DNA of 64,000 nucleotides from NCBI GenBank assembly GCA_002083775.1, contig MTEI01000012.1, forward strand, positions 32,350 to 96,349, given 5' to 3'. A program made the translations under genes and the position numbers. Source of the stretch: Rhodoferax ferrireducens. Lineage in GTDB: Bacteria; Pseudomonadota; Gammaproteobacteria; Burkholderiales; Burkholderiaceae_C. How positions within the stretch are numbered: the first letter of the stretch is position 1; the number at the start of each line of letters is the position of its first letter. A model generated the notes under the pieces. That model was not told where the DNA came from. It did no database searches and saw only the letters and a list, made by a program, of their open reading frames with translations. This document shows, in pieces, positions 17,679 to 25,887 of the stretch.

Positions 17679-18623
17679 TCAAGGCTTGACTGTGGCTGCC
17701 TCGCTGGCTGGTGGAGCAGGTTGTTCGGTTCCTGTGGTGACATCCACCCGCCTGGCACCCAGCAAACGCTCTTCTGCCTCGCGGGTCAATATGGTAATGC
17801 TGATTCTACGATTGGAAGGGCTGCGCGGATTGTCTTCGTCCAGCAAAACGCTCGATGCCAGCCCCATGACCCTGGCCACCTTCTCGTCGGGCATGCCAGC
17901 CACCACTAACTCTCGGCGGGTGGCGTTGGCACGGTCTGCTGACAGCTCCCAATTGCTGTAACCGCGCGCACCACTGCCGTAAGGCGTCTGGTCGGTGTGG
18001 CCGTCCAGGCTGAGCTTGTTGTCAATGTCGGTCAGGGCCGAACCAATCTGCTCCAGAATGGCGCGCATGTAAGGCTTGACGCTGGCACTGCCGCTGTCAA
18101 ACATCGGGCGATTCTGGTCGTCCACAATCTGAATTTGCAGGCCATCCGGCGTCATCGTCAGCTTGATTTGTTCGCTGAATTCTGCCAACTTGGGGTCTTG
18201 CGAGATCAGGGCGCTGATCTTGGCACTCAACTGGGCCATTTGCTCGGCATCTTTTTTGGCGCGAGCCACCTTGTCCTGGTCACCCGAGAGTCTGCGGGCT
18301 TTGGGGTCAGCACCATCACCGCGCTTGGACTGGCCGGCGCTCTGCGTCAGGTCGTTGCCGCCACCATTGATGATGCTCTGGCTCGCCCCTGCGCCTGTAC
18401 CACCCTGCATGGCCACCTTCAGGGGCGACTGAAAATAGTCCGACAGGCCCTTTTTGTCACCCTCTGAGGTGCTGCCCAGCAGCCACATCAGCAAAAAGAA
18501 CGCCATCATGGCGGTCACAAAGTCGGCGTAGGCAATCTTCCAGGCGCCGCCATGGGCCGAGTGCCCACCCTTCTTCACCCGCTTGATGATGATCGGCTGG
18601 AGTTTTTTGGCTTCGGTGGCCAT
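17679..18623 (-). CDS. motB: Flagellar stator protein MotB
   Basis: Stator subunit anchoring MotA to peptidoglycan, 314 residues. After a basic N-terminus there is a single membrane segment beginning AYADFVTAMMAFFLLMWLLG; the Asp in this motif is the proton-binding residue. The C-terminal OmpA-like domain (about 160-285) has LSLDGHTDQTPYGS and NWELSADRANATRRELV. The tail is Ala/Pro-rich. motA lies 18 bp upstream, as usual. Confidence 0.97.
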   Translation of the reverse strand: MATEAKKLQPIIIKRVKKGGHSAHGGAWKIAYADFVTAMMAFFLLMWLLGSTSEGDKKGLSDYFQSPLKVAMQGGTGAGASQSIINGGGNDLTQSAGQSKRGDGADPKARRLSGDQDKVARAKKDAEQMAQLSAKISALISQDPKLAEFSEQIKLTMTPDGLQIQIVDDQNRPMFDSGSASVKPYMRAILEQIGSALTDIDNKLSLDGHTDQTPYGSGARGYSNWELSADRANATRRELVVAGMPDEKVARVMGLASSVLLDEDNPRSPSNRRISITILTREAEERLLGARRVDVTTGTEQPAPPASEAATVKP

Positions 18624-18641
18624 GCTGGTGCGCCGGTTGGT

Positions 18642-19499
18642 TTATTTTTTCTTGACGAAGGCTTCCAGCTCGCCAAAAGTGGGCCGCTCGGTCGAGTAAA
18701 GCACCTTGCGGCCAAATTCGATGGCAGTCGCCGGGTTGTAACCCTGCATACTGGCCAGCAACGTGGTCTTGATGCACTGGAACTCTTTGCCAGCTTCTTC
18801 CACCTTTTGCTCCAGCAAGCCGGCCAGCGGTTCGGCAAAGGCATAGGCCAGCAAAATACCCAGAAATGTGCCCACCAGCGCCGAAGCAATCATGCCACCC
18901 AGCACGGCGGGCGGCTGGCCCACCGAGCCCATGGTGTTCACCACCCCCAGCACGGCCGCCACAATACCAAAAGCGGGCAAACCGCCGGCCACGCGTTGCA
19001 AAGCTGCCACAGCGGCGTGCTCTTCCTGGTGGTGGGTGTCGATCTCGCTGTCCATCAGCGACTCGATCTCGTGCGCGTTCAGGTTGCCAGAGACCATCAT
19101 GCGCAGGTAATCGGTGATGAACTCCACCACGTGGTGGTCGCTGCCCACAGCGCCGTGTTTCTTGAAAATTTCTGAGTTGTGCGGGTCTTCCACATCTTTT
19201 TCGATGGCCATCAAGCCCTCTTTGCGGGCCTTTTGCAAGATGTCGTACATGAGCGCCAGCAAGTCCATGTAGCGCGCCTTGGTGTACTTGCTGCCTTTGA
19301 AGCAAGAGGCCAGACCTTTCATGCTGGCCTTGATCACCTTCATCTGGTTGTTGGCCACAAAGGCACCCGCCGTGGCACCGCCGATAGTGATCAGCTCAAA
19401 GGGCAGGGCGGTCAGCACCACACCGATATTGCCGCCGTGAAAGATGAACACGCCAAAGACGCACACCATCACGATCAGCCAACCAACAATAACAAACAT
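18642..19499 (-). CDS. motA: Flagellar stator protein MotA
   Basis: Proton-channel stator subunit, 285 residues, the family length. Four hydrophobic segments are present (MFVIVGWLIVMVCVFGVFIF first; GIVAAVLGVVNTMGSVG and GTFLGILLAYAFAEPLAGLL late). The cytoplasmic loop (about 60-170) contains KARKEGLMAIEKDVEDP, which includes the charged residues that meet FliG. It is the first gene of the motA-fliA string, 66 nt downstream of the predicted start of a good sigma-28-like promoter. Confidence 0.97.
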   Translation of the reverse strand: MFVIVGWLIVMVCVFGVFIFHGGNIGVVLTALPFELITIGGATAGAFVANNQMKVIKASMKGLASCFKGSKYTKARYMDLLALMYDILQKARKEGLMAIEKDVEDPHNSEIFKKHGAVGSDHHVVEFITDYLRMMVSGNLNAHEIESLMDSEIDTHHQEEHAAVAALQRVAGGLPAFGIVAAVLGVVNTMGSVGQPPAVLGGMIASALVGTFLGILLAYAFAEPLAGLLEQKVEEAGKEFQCIKTTLLASMQGYNPATAIEFGRKVLYSTERPTFGELEAFVKKK

Positions 19500-19572
19500 A
19501 GACGGCTTACTTCAGAAGGAGCTTTTGCGTTAATAAGTGGAGTCGCCCGCGCTGCGCACCCTGGTCTCTATC

Positions 19573-19599
19573 ATATCGTCCCACTTTCAGGAGACTTGA
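19573..19599 (-). promoter_or_regulatory. Sigma-28-like promoter of motA
   Basis: On the minus strand: TCAAGTCT, 11-nt spacer, GACGATAT. Seven of eight bases match the FliA -35 and six of eight the -10. The predicted start is near 19566, giving a leader of about 66 nt to motA. Confidence 0.78.
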
Positions 19600-19605
19600 G
19601 TTATA

Positions 19606-19654
19606 TATAAAAATGGCCTCCAGCCCTTATAGGTAAATGGCTGATAGCTACTTA
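19606..19654 (-). terminator. Palindromic repeat copy A, likely flhDC terminator
   Basis: Read on the minus strand, TAGCTATCAGCC pairs with GGCTGGAGGCC and is followed by ATTTTTAT, which fits an intrinsic terminator 13 bp after the flhC stop. It is one of four similar elements in the window (also 41852-41902, 44291-44340, 50376-50420). Confidence 0.7.
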
Positions 19655-19666
19655 ATCAATAGTGTA

Positions 19667-20212
19667 TCAGTGCAGCAAAATGCCACCGCCCGCCGAGCCT
19701 TTGCCTGCCCGCGCAGGGGGAGTGCACAGGCCGCATTCAAAGTGGCGTGAATTCTCGTAAGGCTCGCTCACAAAATGCCCGCCGCACTTGCAGCACTTGG
19801 TCATGGCCAGCATGTGGTTGTCGACAAACTTCACCAGCCGCCAGGCGCGGGTGATGCTCAGCAGCGGCTCCACACCGCAAGTGGCGATTTGCTCGCTGTA
19901 GAGCTTGTACGCCTTCATGATGGCGTCAATGTCTTCCAGCGCGCTGACCTTGTTCAGGTATTCATAGGTGTTCAAAAACAGCGAGGCATGAATGTTGGGC
20001 TGCCAGGTCAGAAACCAGTCGGTAGAAAACGGCAGCTGGCCTTTGGAGGGCGATTTGCCTGCCACTTCTTTATACAGGCGCAGCAGCCGCTCATAAGACA
20101 GGCTGGTTTCGCTCTCCAGCACCTGCAGGCGCGCGCCCAATTGGATCAACGCCACGGCGCGCTCCACTTGCTTGGAATCGTTCAAAACGCTCTTGGTGGA
20201 TACAGTGGCCAT
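19667..20212 (-). CDS. flhC: Flagellar master regulator subunit FlhC
   Basis: FlhC is the DNA-contacting subunit of the FlhD4C2 activator. The start at ATG 20212 has AGGAG 8 nt upstream, giving 181 residues; a longer open frame upstream overlaps flhD and has no support. The zinc site is intact: C140, C143, C160 and C163 in the stretch CCKCGGHF...HFECGLC, with the family spacing 3-17-3. A short Gly/Ala-rich tail follows. flhD lies 26 bp upstream. Confidence 0.96.
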   Translation of the reverse strand: MATVSTKSVLNDSKQVERAVALIQLGARLQVLESETSLSYERLLRLYKEVAGKSPSKGQLPFSTDWFLTWQPNIHASLFLNTYEYLNKVSALEDIDAIMKAYKLYSEQIATCGVEPLLSITRAWRLVKFVDNHMLAMTKCCKCGGHFVSEPYENSRHFECGLCTPPARAGKGSAGGGILLH

Positions 20213-20238
20213 GGTGTGTGCTCCTGGTGGGCGACAAA

Positions 20239-20565
20239 TTACAAGGCTTCGGCAAAACGCCCGGCCATCAAAATGCTGGCGTGCAGCTTGGTGGTGGCAT
20301 CGTTGTCCACCTTGGCGGGCGTGTGGTTGGTGAGCAGGCCCCAAACCATGTCGTCATCCACCCGGAAGCGGCACAGCAGCATCGGACTGGCGGCAATCTT
20401 CAAAATCTGCGCCGGCGACAGCATGGCAATCAGGTCAGCCGACTCTTCCGAGATGCCCAGGCGAAACAGCGCCTCGGCCTTGTCGCGCCGAATCACGTTT
20501 TGCGCCAGCATCAGGTAGGTGAGGTTGGCGTCACGGATGTCTTGGGAGAGTTGCTCGTCGTTCAT
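20239..20565 (-). CDS. flhD: Flagellar master regulator subunit FlhD
   Basis: FlhD partners FlhC to activate early flagellar operons. The start at ATG 20565 (MNDEQLSQDIRDANLTYLML) has GGAG upstream and gives 108 residues, the normal length. The helical core reads LAQNVIRRDKAEALFRLGIS and ADLIAMLSPAQILKIA. The frame stays open for another 190 codons upstream, but that part has no family resemblance and runs into the leader region. Confidence 0.95.
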   Translation of the reverse strand: MNDEQLSQDIRDANLTYLMLAQNVIRRDKAEALFRLGISEESADLIAMLSPAQILKIAASPMLLCRFRVDDDMVWGLLTNHTPAKVDNDATTKLHASILMAGRFAEAL

Positions 20566-20699
20566 GGTGGGCTCCGGGAAAAGGTGTCTAAACATTTGGA
20601 TGGTGTTTGGGGCCCAATTGCCTTGTTCACCACCATGGAACCGATTCTGAAAGCGCCGTCCAGAAACTTGAATCAGCGTTTGGATGTTGCGGGTGTCAG

Positions 20700-20717
20700 A
20701 AAAAACACGCGGCGTGT
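20700..20717 (-). promoter_or_regulatory. Candidate attenuator hairpin in the flhDC leader
   Basis: On the minus strand ACACG-CCG-CGTGT is followed directly by TTTTTT, a short intrinsic-terminator shape about 135 nt upstream of the flhD start. The surrounding stretch 20566-20821 between flhD and the divergent nucleotidyltransferase gene holds no gene I can support and presumably contains the flhDC promoter and leader. Confidence 0.4.
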
Positions 20718-20821
20718 AGGAAGATGCCTTACAAGGCGCTGTTGCGCGCTCTGATTGGGCATGTGGCTCGCGCGTCAAATGGTACTGATTGACGCGGCCC
20801 AGCGGGTTTAAACTGGCCGCT

Positions 20822-21241
20822 ATGCCACATATGTCATCAAATTCAGCAGCGCCAGACGCGGACCACATGCTCCAAGAGGTGCTGCAACGCTTTCCGGCGC
20901 TGGATTTGGCGCTGGTGTTTGGCTCGGTTGCCAAGGGGCAACAACATGAAGCCAGTGACTTGGACATCGCTGTGGGTGCCAGCCGGCCCCTGACTGTGCC
21001 TGAGAAGATGGGCATCATCTCCGCCCTGGCTGACAGTACGGGCCGCCCTGTTGACTTGGTTGACCTGAAAACTGTTACCGAACCTCTGCTGGGCCAGATC
21101 GTGCGCCATGGCCGTCGCTTGTTGGGCGGCGACAAAGCTTATGGTCAACTGATCAGCAAGCACTTGTTTGAACAGGCGGACTTCATGCCTTACCAGAACA
21201 GAATACTGCTGGAAAGGCGCGCGGCATGGATCGGGAAATAG
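20822..21241 (+). CDS. MNT-type nucleotidyltransferase (antitoxin of a HEPN/MNT pair)
   Basis: Small Pol-beta-fold nucleotidyltransferase, 139 residues. The core motif is LVFGSVAKGQQHEASDLDIA, the GS-x10-DxD pattern of minimal nucleotidyltransferases, and a third Asp lies in GRPVDLVDL. In MntA/HepT systems such proteins inactivate a HEPN RNase toxin by adding AMP. The gene overlaps by 16 nt the start of a HEPN-like reading frame that is truncated (next entry). The start could also be ATG 20831. No clear ribosome-binding site was seen. Confidence 0.8.
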   Translation: MPHMSSNSAAPDADHMLQEVLQRFPALDLALVFGSVAKGQQHEASDLDIAVGASRPLTVPEKMGIISALADSTGRPVDLVDLKTVTEPLLGQIVRHGRRLLGGDKAYGQLISKHLFEQADFMPYQNRILLERRAAWIGK

Positions 21242-21387
21242 TTGAGCAAAAGCTGGAGTCTCTGCGCCGCTGCTTGTTGCGCATTGAAGCCAAAACCCCG
21301 GCCACGGCAGGCATGTTGGCTGCGGACTTTTACTTGCAGCTGTTTACAGCAGCGTCTCCACCTCAAACCCCACAATATTGCGGCTGA
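21226..21387 (+). pseudogene. Truncated HEPN (HepT/DUF86-type) toxin gene
   Basis: The frame starting at ATG 21226 (MDREIVEQKLESLRRCLLRI, continuing EAKTPATAGMLAADFYLQ) is the typical beginning of a HepT-like HEPN protein, which normally runs 130-140 residues. After about 38 residues the sequence enters the 3' end of an unrelated gene on the other strand and stops after 53 codons. The RxxxxH RNase motif, which lies late in the family, is missing. The start is embedded in the MNT gene end, the usual arrangement for this pair. Confidence 0.75.
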
Positions 21388-21904
21388 CCTTGCTGAACTC
21401 CACACCTATCAGGTGAATCGGCTCGCCGCGGGCGCGGTACTTGTCGGCGTAACCCTTGTCCTTGATCTGCTGCAGCGCCCGGACTTCGGGGGTGAGTTCC
21501 ACCACCTTGAACTCGAACACATACACCTGCCCCTGAAACAGCACCGCCATGTCGATGCGACCCTTGTTGGTGCTGTCTTCCAGCCGAATGTCCAGCCCCA
21601 GCGCGGCAAAGTAGCTGTAGAAAATGCTGGCGTAATAGCCCTCAAACCCAGCCAGCTCGTTCTTGCGGTACCAGTCGTTGGGAATGGTGGCGTAAAACGC
21701 GTGAAACAGGTCTTTCAGGGCGGGCAGATTTTGGTTTTTGAGCAAGTCAATAAGCTTGAGCCGGGTCTCAAACGAGGTGCGCTCTGGTGCCCCAAAGCCC
21801 CCCAGCAGCGCTGCGTTCAAACTGGCTTCAACTTCGCGGTTGGGGTAGCCCAGGGTGTAGACCCACTGCCCGGGCAAGGGCTGCCCAGTCGTAAGACGAT
21901 ACGT
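21344..21904 (-). pseudogene. C-terminal remnant of an AAA-ATPase-like / PD-(D/E)XK nuclease-domain protein
   Basis: The open frame (about 178 residues from TTG 21877, open further to 21953) matches the C-terminal third of the family that couples an N-terminal AAA-like domain to a PD-(D/E)XK module. Seen are WVYTLGYPNREVEASLNAALL, then RIDMAVLFQGQVYVFEFKV (nuclease-fold core with the ExK-like FEFKV) and YRARGEPIHLIGVEFS at the end. Family members are about 500 residues, so the ATPase part is lost. Upstream of about 21905 the frame loses resemblance and meets a stop. Its 3' end forms the junction with the broken HEPN gene. Confidence 0.65.
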
Positions 21905-22004
21905 CCAATTGAAGTTGACACCAAAATAATGGTCAATTGCAAGGATCGGCCTGTTTCATTCGGCCCTATAGTTAACTCATCAGGAAAATTGAACGGGCGG
22001 TCAC

Positions 22005-22775
22005 ATGAAAGCGGTTATCTTGGCGGGTGGTTTGGGCACCCGAATTTCTGAGGAAACCCACCTCAAACCCAAGCCCATGATCGAAATTGGCGGCAAGCCC
22101 ATGTTATGGCACATTCTCAAGATGTATTCATCGCACGGTGTCAACGACTTTGTGATTTGCTGTGGCTACCGAGGCTATGTCATCAAAGAATATTTTGCCA
22201 ACTACTTTTTACACATGTCCGATGTTACCTTCGACATGTCCAGTAACCGCATGGAAGTGCACTGTAAACACGCAGAGCCTTGGCGGGTAACACTGGTGGA
22301 CACCGGTGAAGACACCCAAACTGGCGGTCGTCTCAAGCGCGTCAAAGAATATGTGCAGAACGAAGAAGCTTTTTGCTTCACTTATGGCGACGGCTTGTCC
22401 GATGTGGACATTGCAGCCACTATTACCTTTCATCGTCAGCACGGCAAGCTGGCCACTATTACGGCAGTGCAGCCACCAGGGCGCTTTGGTGCTCTGCAAA
22501 TAACCGGCAGTGCCGTGGAGTGGTTTACTGAAAAGCCGCGTGGCGATGGTGGCCTGATCAACGGCGGCTTTTTTGTCTTGTCGCCCCAGGTGCTTGACCG
22601 AATTGCGGGTGACCAAATGCCCTGGGAGGCAGACCCCTTGAATGGTTTGGCCACGCAGGGCGAGCTCATGGCGTATGAACACCATGGTTTCTGGCAGCCC
22701 ATGGACACCTTGCGTGAAATGACCCTGCTAGAAAACTTGTGGCAGTCTGGCAAAGCGCCCTGGAAGATTTGGTGA
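22005..22775 (+). CDS. rfbF: Glucose-1-phosphate cytidylyltransferase
   Basis: Makes CDP-glucose from CTP and glucose 1-phosphate, the first step to CDP-3,6-dideoxyhexoses. The 256-residue product has the nucleotidyltransferase signature VILAGGLGTRISEET with LKPKPMIEIGGKPMLWHIL, and the CDP-glucose-type segments FVICCGYRGYVIKEYFANYF and FCFTYGDGLSDVDI. Its stop overlaps the rfbG start (TGATG). It opens the plus-strand sugar island. Confidence 0.95.
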   Translation: MKAVILAGGLGTRISEETHLKPKPMIEIGGKPMLWHILKMYSSHGVNDFVICCGYRGYVIKEYFANYFLHMSDVTFDMSSNRMEVHCKHAEPWRVTLVDTGEDTQTGGRLKRVKEYVQNEEAFCFTYGDGLSDVDIAATITFHRQHGKLATITAVQPPGRFGALQITGSAVEWFTEKPRGDGGLINGGFFVLSPQVLDRIAGDQMPWEADPLNGLATQGELMAYEHHGFWQPMDTLREMTLLENLWQSGKAPWKIW

Positions 22776-23857
22776 TGCCGCCCACCCCCCAATTTTGGCG
22801 CGGCAAGCGGGTGCTGCTGACGGGTCACACCGGCTTCAAAGGCAGTTGGCTCAGCCTGTGGCTGCAAAGCCTCGGTGTGCAGGTGCATGGCTTGGCGCTT
22901 GCGCCGCCCACCACTCCCAATTTGTTCACGGTTGCCCAAGTGGCCAGCGGTATGGCCAGCCACACTATCGGAGATATTCGTGACTTGGTCACGGTGCAGC
23001 AAGCTATGCAATCCGCTCAACCAGACATCGTCATCCACATGGCGGCGCAACCGCTGGTGCGCTTGTCTTATGCCGAACCGGTTGAAACCTACGCGACCAA
23101 CGTCATGGGCACCGTGCATGTGCTCGAATCTGCCCGCCACACGCCCAGCGTCAAGTCAATCGTGGTGGTGACCACCGACAAGTGTTACGAAAACAAAGAG
23201 TGGGCCTGGGGCTATCGGGAAAACGAGCCCATGGGCGGTCACGACCCCTACAGCAATAGCAAAGGCTGCGCTGAACTGGTCACCAGCGCCTACCGCAACT
23301 CGTTCTTGCAAAGCGGTGGTGTTGCGGTTGCCAGCGCGCGCGCTGGCAACGTGATCGGCGGTGGTGACTGGGCTGCCGACCGCTTGGTACCCGACATCCT
23401 TAGAGCTTTTGAAGCGAACCAGCCCGTTGTCATACGTAACCCGCACGCCACCCGCCCTTGGCAACATGTGCTGGAGCCTCTCAGCGGTTACCTGACCCTG
23501 GCGGAACACCTTTACTTAGACGGCCAAGCCTTTGCCGAAGGCTGGAATTTTGGCCCCCAGGACGACGATGCAAAACCCGTGCAGTGGATTGTGGAGTGCA
23601 TGGTCACGCACTGGGGCAATGACGCGAGCTGGCAGCAAGATGGCAGCACTCACCCACATGAGGCCGGCTACCTCAAGCTTGACATATCCAAGGCCAAAGC
23701 CCGCCTGGGCTGGCAGCCACGCTGGCCGCTGACAACAGCGCTCGAAAAAATCGCTGCCTGGCATCATGCCTACCTACATTTAGCCAACATGCGTGAGTTC
23801 ACCATCGAACAAATTCAAAATTACGCCCAACCGCAAAAGGAACTACAGCCATGCTAG
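22775..23857 (+). CDS. rfbG: CDP-glucose 4,6-dehydratase
   Basis: Converts CDP-glucose to CDP-4-dehydro-6-deoxyglucose with NAD. The start at ATG 22775 overlaps the rfbF stop by one base and gives 360 residues. The Rossmann motif is LLTGHTGFKGSWLSLWLQ (variant of GxxGxxG). DPYSNSKGCAEL holds the catalytic Tyr-x3-Lys, and the Thr-Thr-Asp-Lys stretch VVVTTDKCYENKEW is typical of this subfamily. The downstream small antitoxin-like gene begins inside its last codons. Confidence 0.95.
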   Translation: MPPTPQFWRGKRVLLTGHTGFKGSWLSLWLQSLGVQVHGLALAPPTTPNLFTVAQVASGMASHTIGDIRDLVTVQQAMQSAQPDIVIHMAAQPLVRLSYAEPVETYATNVMGTVHVLESARHTPSVKSIVVVTTDKCYENKEWAWGYRENEPMGGHDPYSNSKGCAELVTSAYRNSFLQSGGVAVASARAGNVIGGGDWAADRLVPDILRAFEANQPVVIRNPHATRPWQHVLEPLSGYLTLAEHLYLDGQAFAEGWNFGPQDDDAKPVQWIVECMVTHWGNDASWQQDGSTHPHEAGYLKLDISKAKARLGWQPRWPLTTALEKIAAWHHAYLHLANMREFTIEQIQNYAQPQKELQPC

Positions 23858-24075
23858 CCGTACAAGCAAACTACCATGAAGGGCATATTCAAATTGCCAC
23901 AGAAGGCCTGCCGCGCGATGCCAAAGTTGTCGTCGTTTTCCTTGATGCAGAAAGTGCAAATGCCCCAAACGGCTTAAGCCCCGACCAACAAGCTGCATTG
24001 CATTTGCAAAGTCAAAGTGACTTTGCGAAAACCGTTTTACTTAGCCCTGCTGAAGATTGCTGGAACAATGCTTAA
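23851..24075 (+). CDS. Small antitoxin-like protein between rfbG and the PemK-RfbH fusion
   Basis: A 74-residue protein beginning at ATG 23851 with AAGGA about 10 nt upstream. It overlaps the rfbG end by 7 nt and the next gene by 8 nt. The sequence has no catalytic motif: a beta-rich N-terminus ([23 protein letters not shown]) in two adjoining stretches, then a helix and the tail [16 protein letters not shown]. Tails of the form PAEDxWN are common in antitoxins paired with MazF/PemK toxins. The assignment rests on size, overlap and the PemK-like domain directly downstream. Confidence 0.6.
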   Translation: MLAVQANYHEGHIQIATEGLPRDAKVVVVFLDAESANAPNGLSPDQQAALHLQSQSDFAKTVLLSPAEDCWNNA

Positions 24076-25675
24076 CGCCATTCAACAAGGCGGCATTTAC
24101 AAACTGCCGTTTCCTTTTACCGACCTCACCAACCAAAAGTACCGGCCTGCGCTTGCCGTTACAGCCCCAGACAGCGCTGGAGATGTTCGGTTTGTGTTTA
24201 TCACCACCACACCACCAATGCCGCCCGGACAAAGGCTCGCCTTGGGGGTTGCCGACTTTGACGGTCCAGGCTTGCCGTTTCAAAGCTTTGTCCGGCCCGA
24301 AAAGTCCATGCTGCTCAACGGCAGCCTGGCTGTTAAGCACCTCGCGCAGCTCAAACCCAAAGCACTGCAAGCAGTTTTACGCCACGTCATCCAAGACGAG
24401 GTTGCACACTTTTCAGCAAGCGCCTTCGCACCCAGTACCTTCCGTCCTGGCGAAACTGTGGTGCCCCCCTCCGGCAAATTCATCGGTACCCAAGAGCTCA
24501 AGAACATGGTTGATGCCAGCCTGGACGGCTGGCTGACCACCGGCCGCTTCAACGCCGAATTCGAGAAACGGCTCGCTGCCTTCATCGGCATCAAACACTT
24601 GATCACCGTCAACTCAGGCTCGTCCGCCAACCTGGTCGCCTTCAGCGCCCTTACATCGCCCAAACTGGGCGCACGTGCCATTCAAAAAGGTGACGAAGTC
24701 ATTGGCGTGGCCGCAGCCTTTCCCACCACGGTCAACCCCATTCTGCAGTTCGGTGCCGTGCCGGTATTTGTGGATGTGGACCCGCTTACGCACAACATAG
24801 ATGCCAGCAAGATCGAAGCTGCGCTGAGTCCAAAAACCAAAGCCATCATGCTGGCGCACAGCTTGGGCAATCCGTTCAATCTGGATGTTGTCACCGCCCT
24901 GTGCAAAAAGCACAATTTGTGGCTGGTAGAAGACTGCTGCGACGCACTGGGCAGCACCTACCGCGGCCAAATGGTGGGCACCTTTGGCGACATTGGCACA
25001 CTCAGCTTTTACCCGGCACACCACATCACCATGGGTGAGGGCGGCGCAGTGTTTACCAAGCACGACGAGCTAAAAACCATTGCAGAGAGCTTTCGCGACT
25101 GGGGCCGCGACTGTTATTGCCAGCCCGGCAAAGACAACACCTGCAGCAAACGCTTTTGTCAACAGTTGGGCGACTTGCCCTTTGGCTACGACCACAAGTA
25201 CACCTATAGCCACCTGGGCTACAACCTCAAAATCACGGACATGCAAGCCGCCTGTGGTTTGGCTCAACTGGAAAGGGCCCCAGAGTTCATCCAAGCGCGC
25301 AAAAATAACTTTGCTTTTTTAAAAGAGCGCCTCAAAGACTGCGAAGAATTCATCAGCCTGCCTCAGGCCACCGAGCATTCTGACCCTTCATGGTTTGGCT
25401 TCCCCATCACTCTGAAAGAAAACTGCCCAGTGACGCGGCTGGACCTGCTGACCTACCTGGACCAGAACAAGGTCGGCACGCGCCTGCTGTTTGCCGGTAA
25501 CCTGACGCGCCAGCCCTACATGCGGGGAGCCAACTGCCGCATCAGCGGTGACCTGACCCACACGGACAACGTCATGAACAACACCTTCTGGATTGGCGTG
25601 CAACCAGCGCTGACGAGGGAAATGCTGGAGTTTGCAGCCAGCAAAATTGAGAACTATCTAGGCATCAACTTTTGA
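24068..25675 (+). CDS. rfbH: PemK/MazF-like toxin domain fused to CDP-4-dehydro-6-deoxyglucose 3-dehydratase RfbH
   Basis: One uninterrupted frame of 535 residues from ATG 24068, where RfbH is normally about 437. Residues 1-106 resemble PemK/MazF-type toxins: [32 protein letters not shown] and the C-terminal helix [18 protein letters not shown]. From about 107 on it aligns with RfbH, lacking only its first 8-10 residues. The RfbH half looks active: [11 protein letters not shown] with His318 in place of the usual PLP lysine, and iron-sulfur ligands C291, C349, C351 and C359 in the spacing C-x57-C-x-C-x7-C known for E1. No plausible internal start for RfbH alone is seen, so the enzyme is probably made as the fusion. 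It removes the 3-hydroxyl on the route to CDP-3,6-dideoxyhexoses. Confidence 0.88.
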   Translation: MLNAIQQGGIYKLPFPFTDLTNQKYRPALAVTAPDSAGDVRFVFITTTPPMPPGQRLALGVADFDGPGLPFQSFVRPEKSMLLNGSLAVKHLAQLKPKALQAVLRHVIQDEVAHFSASAFAPSTFRPGETVVPPSGKFIGTQELKNMVDASLDGWLTTGRFNAEFEKRLAAFIGIKHLITVNSGSSANLVAFSALTSPKLGARAIQKGDEVIGVAAAFPTTVNPILQFGAVPVFVDVDPLTHNIDASKIEAALSPKTKAIMLAHSLGNPFNLDVVTALCKKHNLWLVEDCCDALGSTYRGQMVGTFGDIGTLSFYPAHHITMGEGGAVFTKHDELKTIAESFRDWGRDCYCQPGKDNTCSKRFCQQLGDLPFGYDHKYTYSHLGYNLKITDMQAACGLAQLERAPEFIQARKNNFAFLKERLKDCEEFISLPQATEHSDPSWFGFPITLKENCPVTRLDLLTYLDQNKVGTRLLFAGNLTRQPYMRGANCRISGDLTHTDNVMNNTFWIGVQPALTREMLEFAASKIENYLGINF

Positions 25676-25712
25676 TGCTGAGGCGCTTTCAGTAACCTGC
25701 CCTTAATTTTGG

Positions 25713-25754
25713 TTCGCAAGCTTGCGAAAAGCGGTACAAGTTGGCCGCTTTTTT
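25713..25754 (+). terminator. Palindrome plus intrinsic terminator after rfbH
   Basis: A perfect 16-nt palindrome, TTCGCAAGCTTGCGAA (25713-25728), is followed by AAAAGCGG, a 10-nt loop, CCGCTTTT and more T (25727-25754). The second hairpin fits a Rho-independent terminator 50 bp after the rfbH stop. It marks a break before the A+T-richer neuB-like gene. Confidence 0.7.
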
Positions 25755-25887
25755 AAAGGTAGCTGACCCGTCAAATCAGACAACATTGCGATAGATTCAT
25801 AAGCCGTTAACGACCTAGTCAGCAATTTAAATTAAAAAATGAACTTACAGACAGGTACCTTCAATAGCCAACATTGGTAATAATCTC

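Noticed and set aside
20656..20674. TCAAGTTT on the minus strand in the flhD leader as a sigma-28 promoter
   Set aside because: An exact -35-like octamer, but at the 11-nt spacing the -10 is TTTCAGAA, which does not match GCCGATAA.
24017..24067. 17-residue upstream extension of the PemK-RfbH frame
   Set aside because: It overlaps the antitoxin-like gene in another frame; the ATG at 24068 fits the usual start of PemK-like proteins and the typical toxin-antitoxin overlap.
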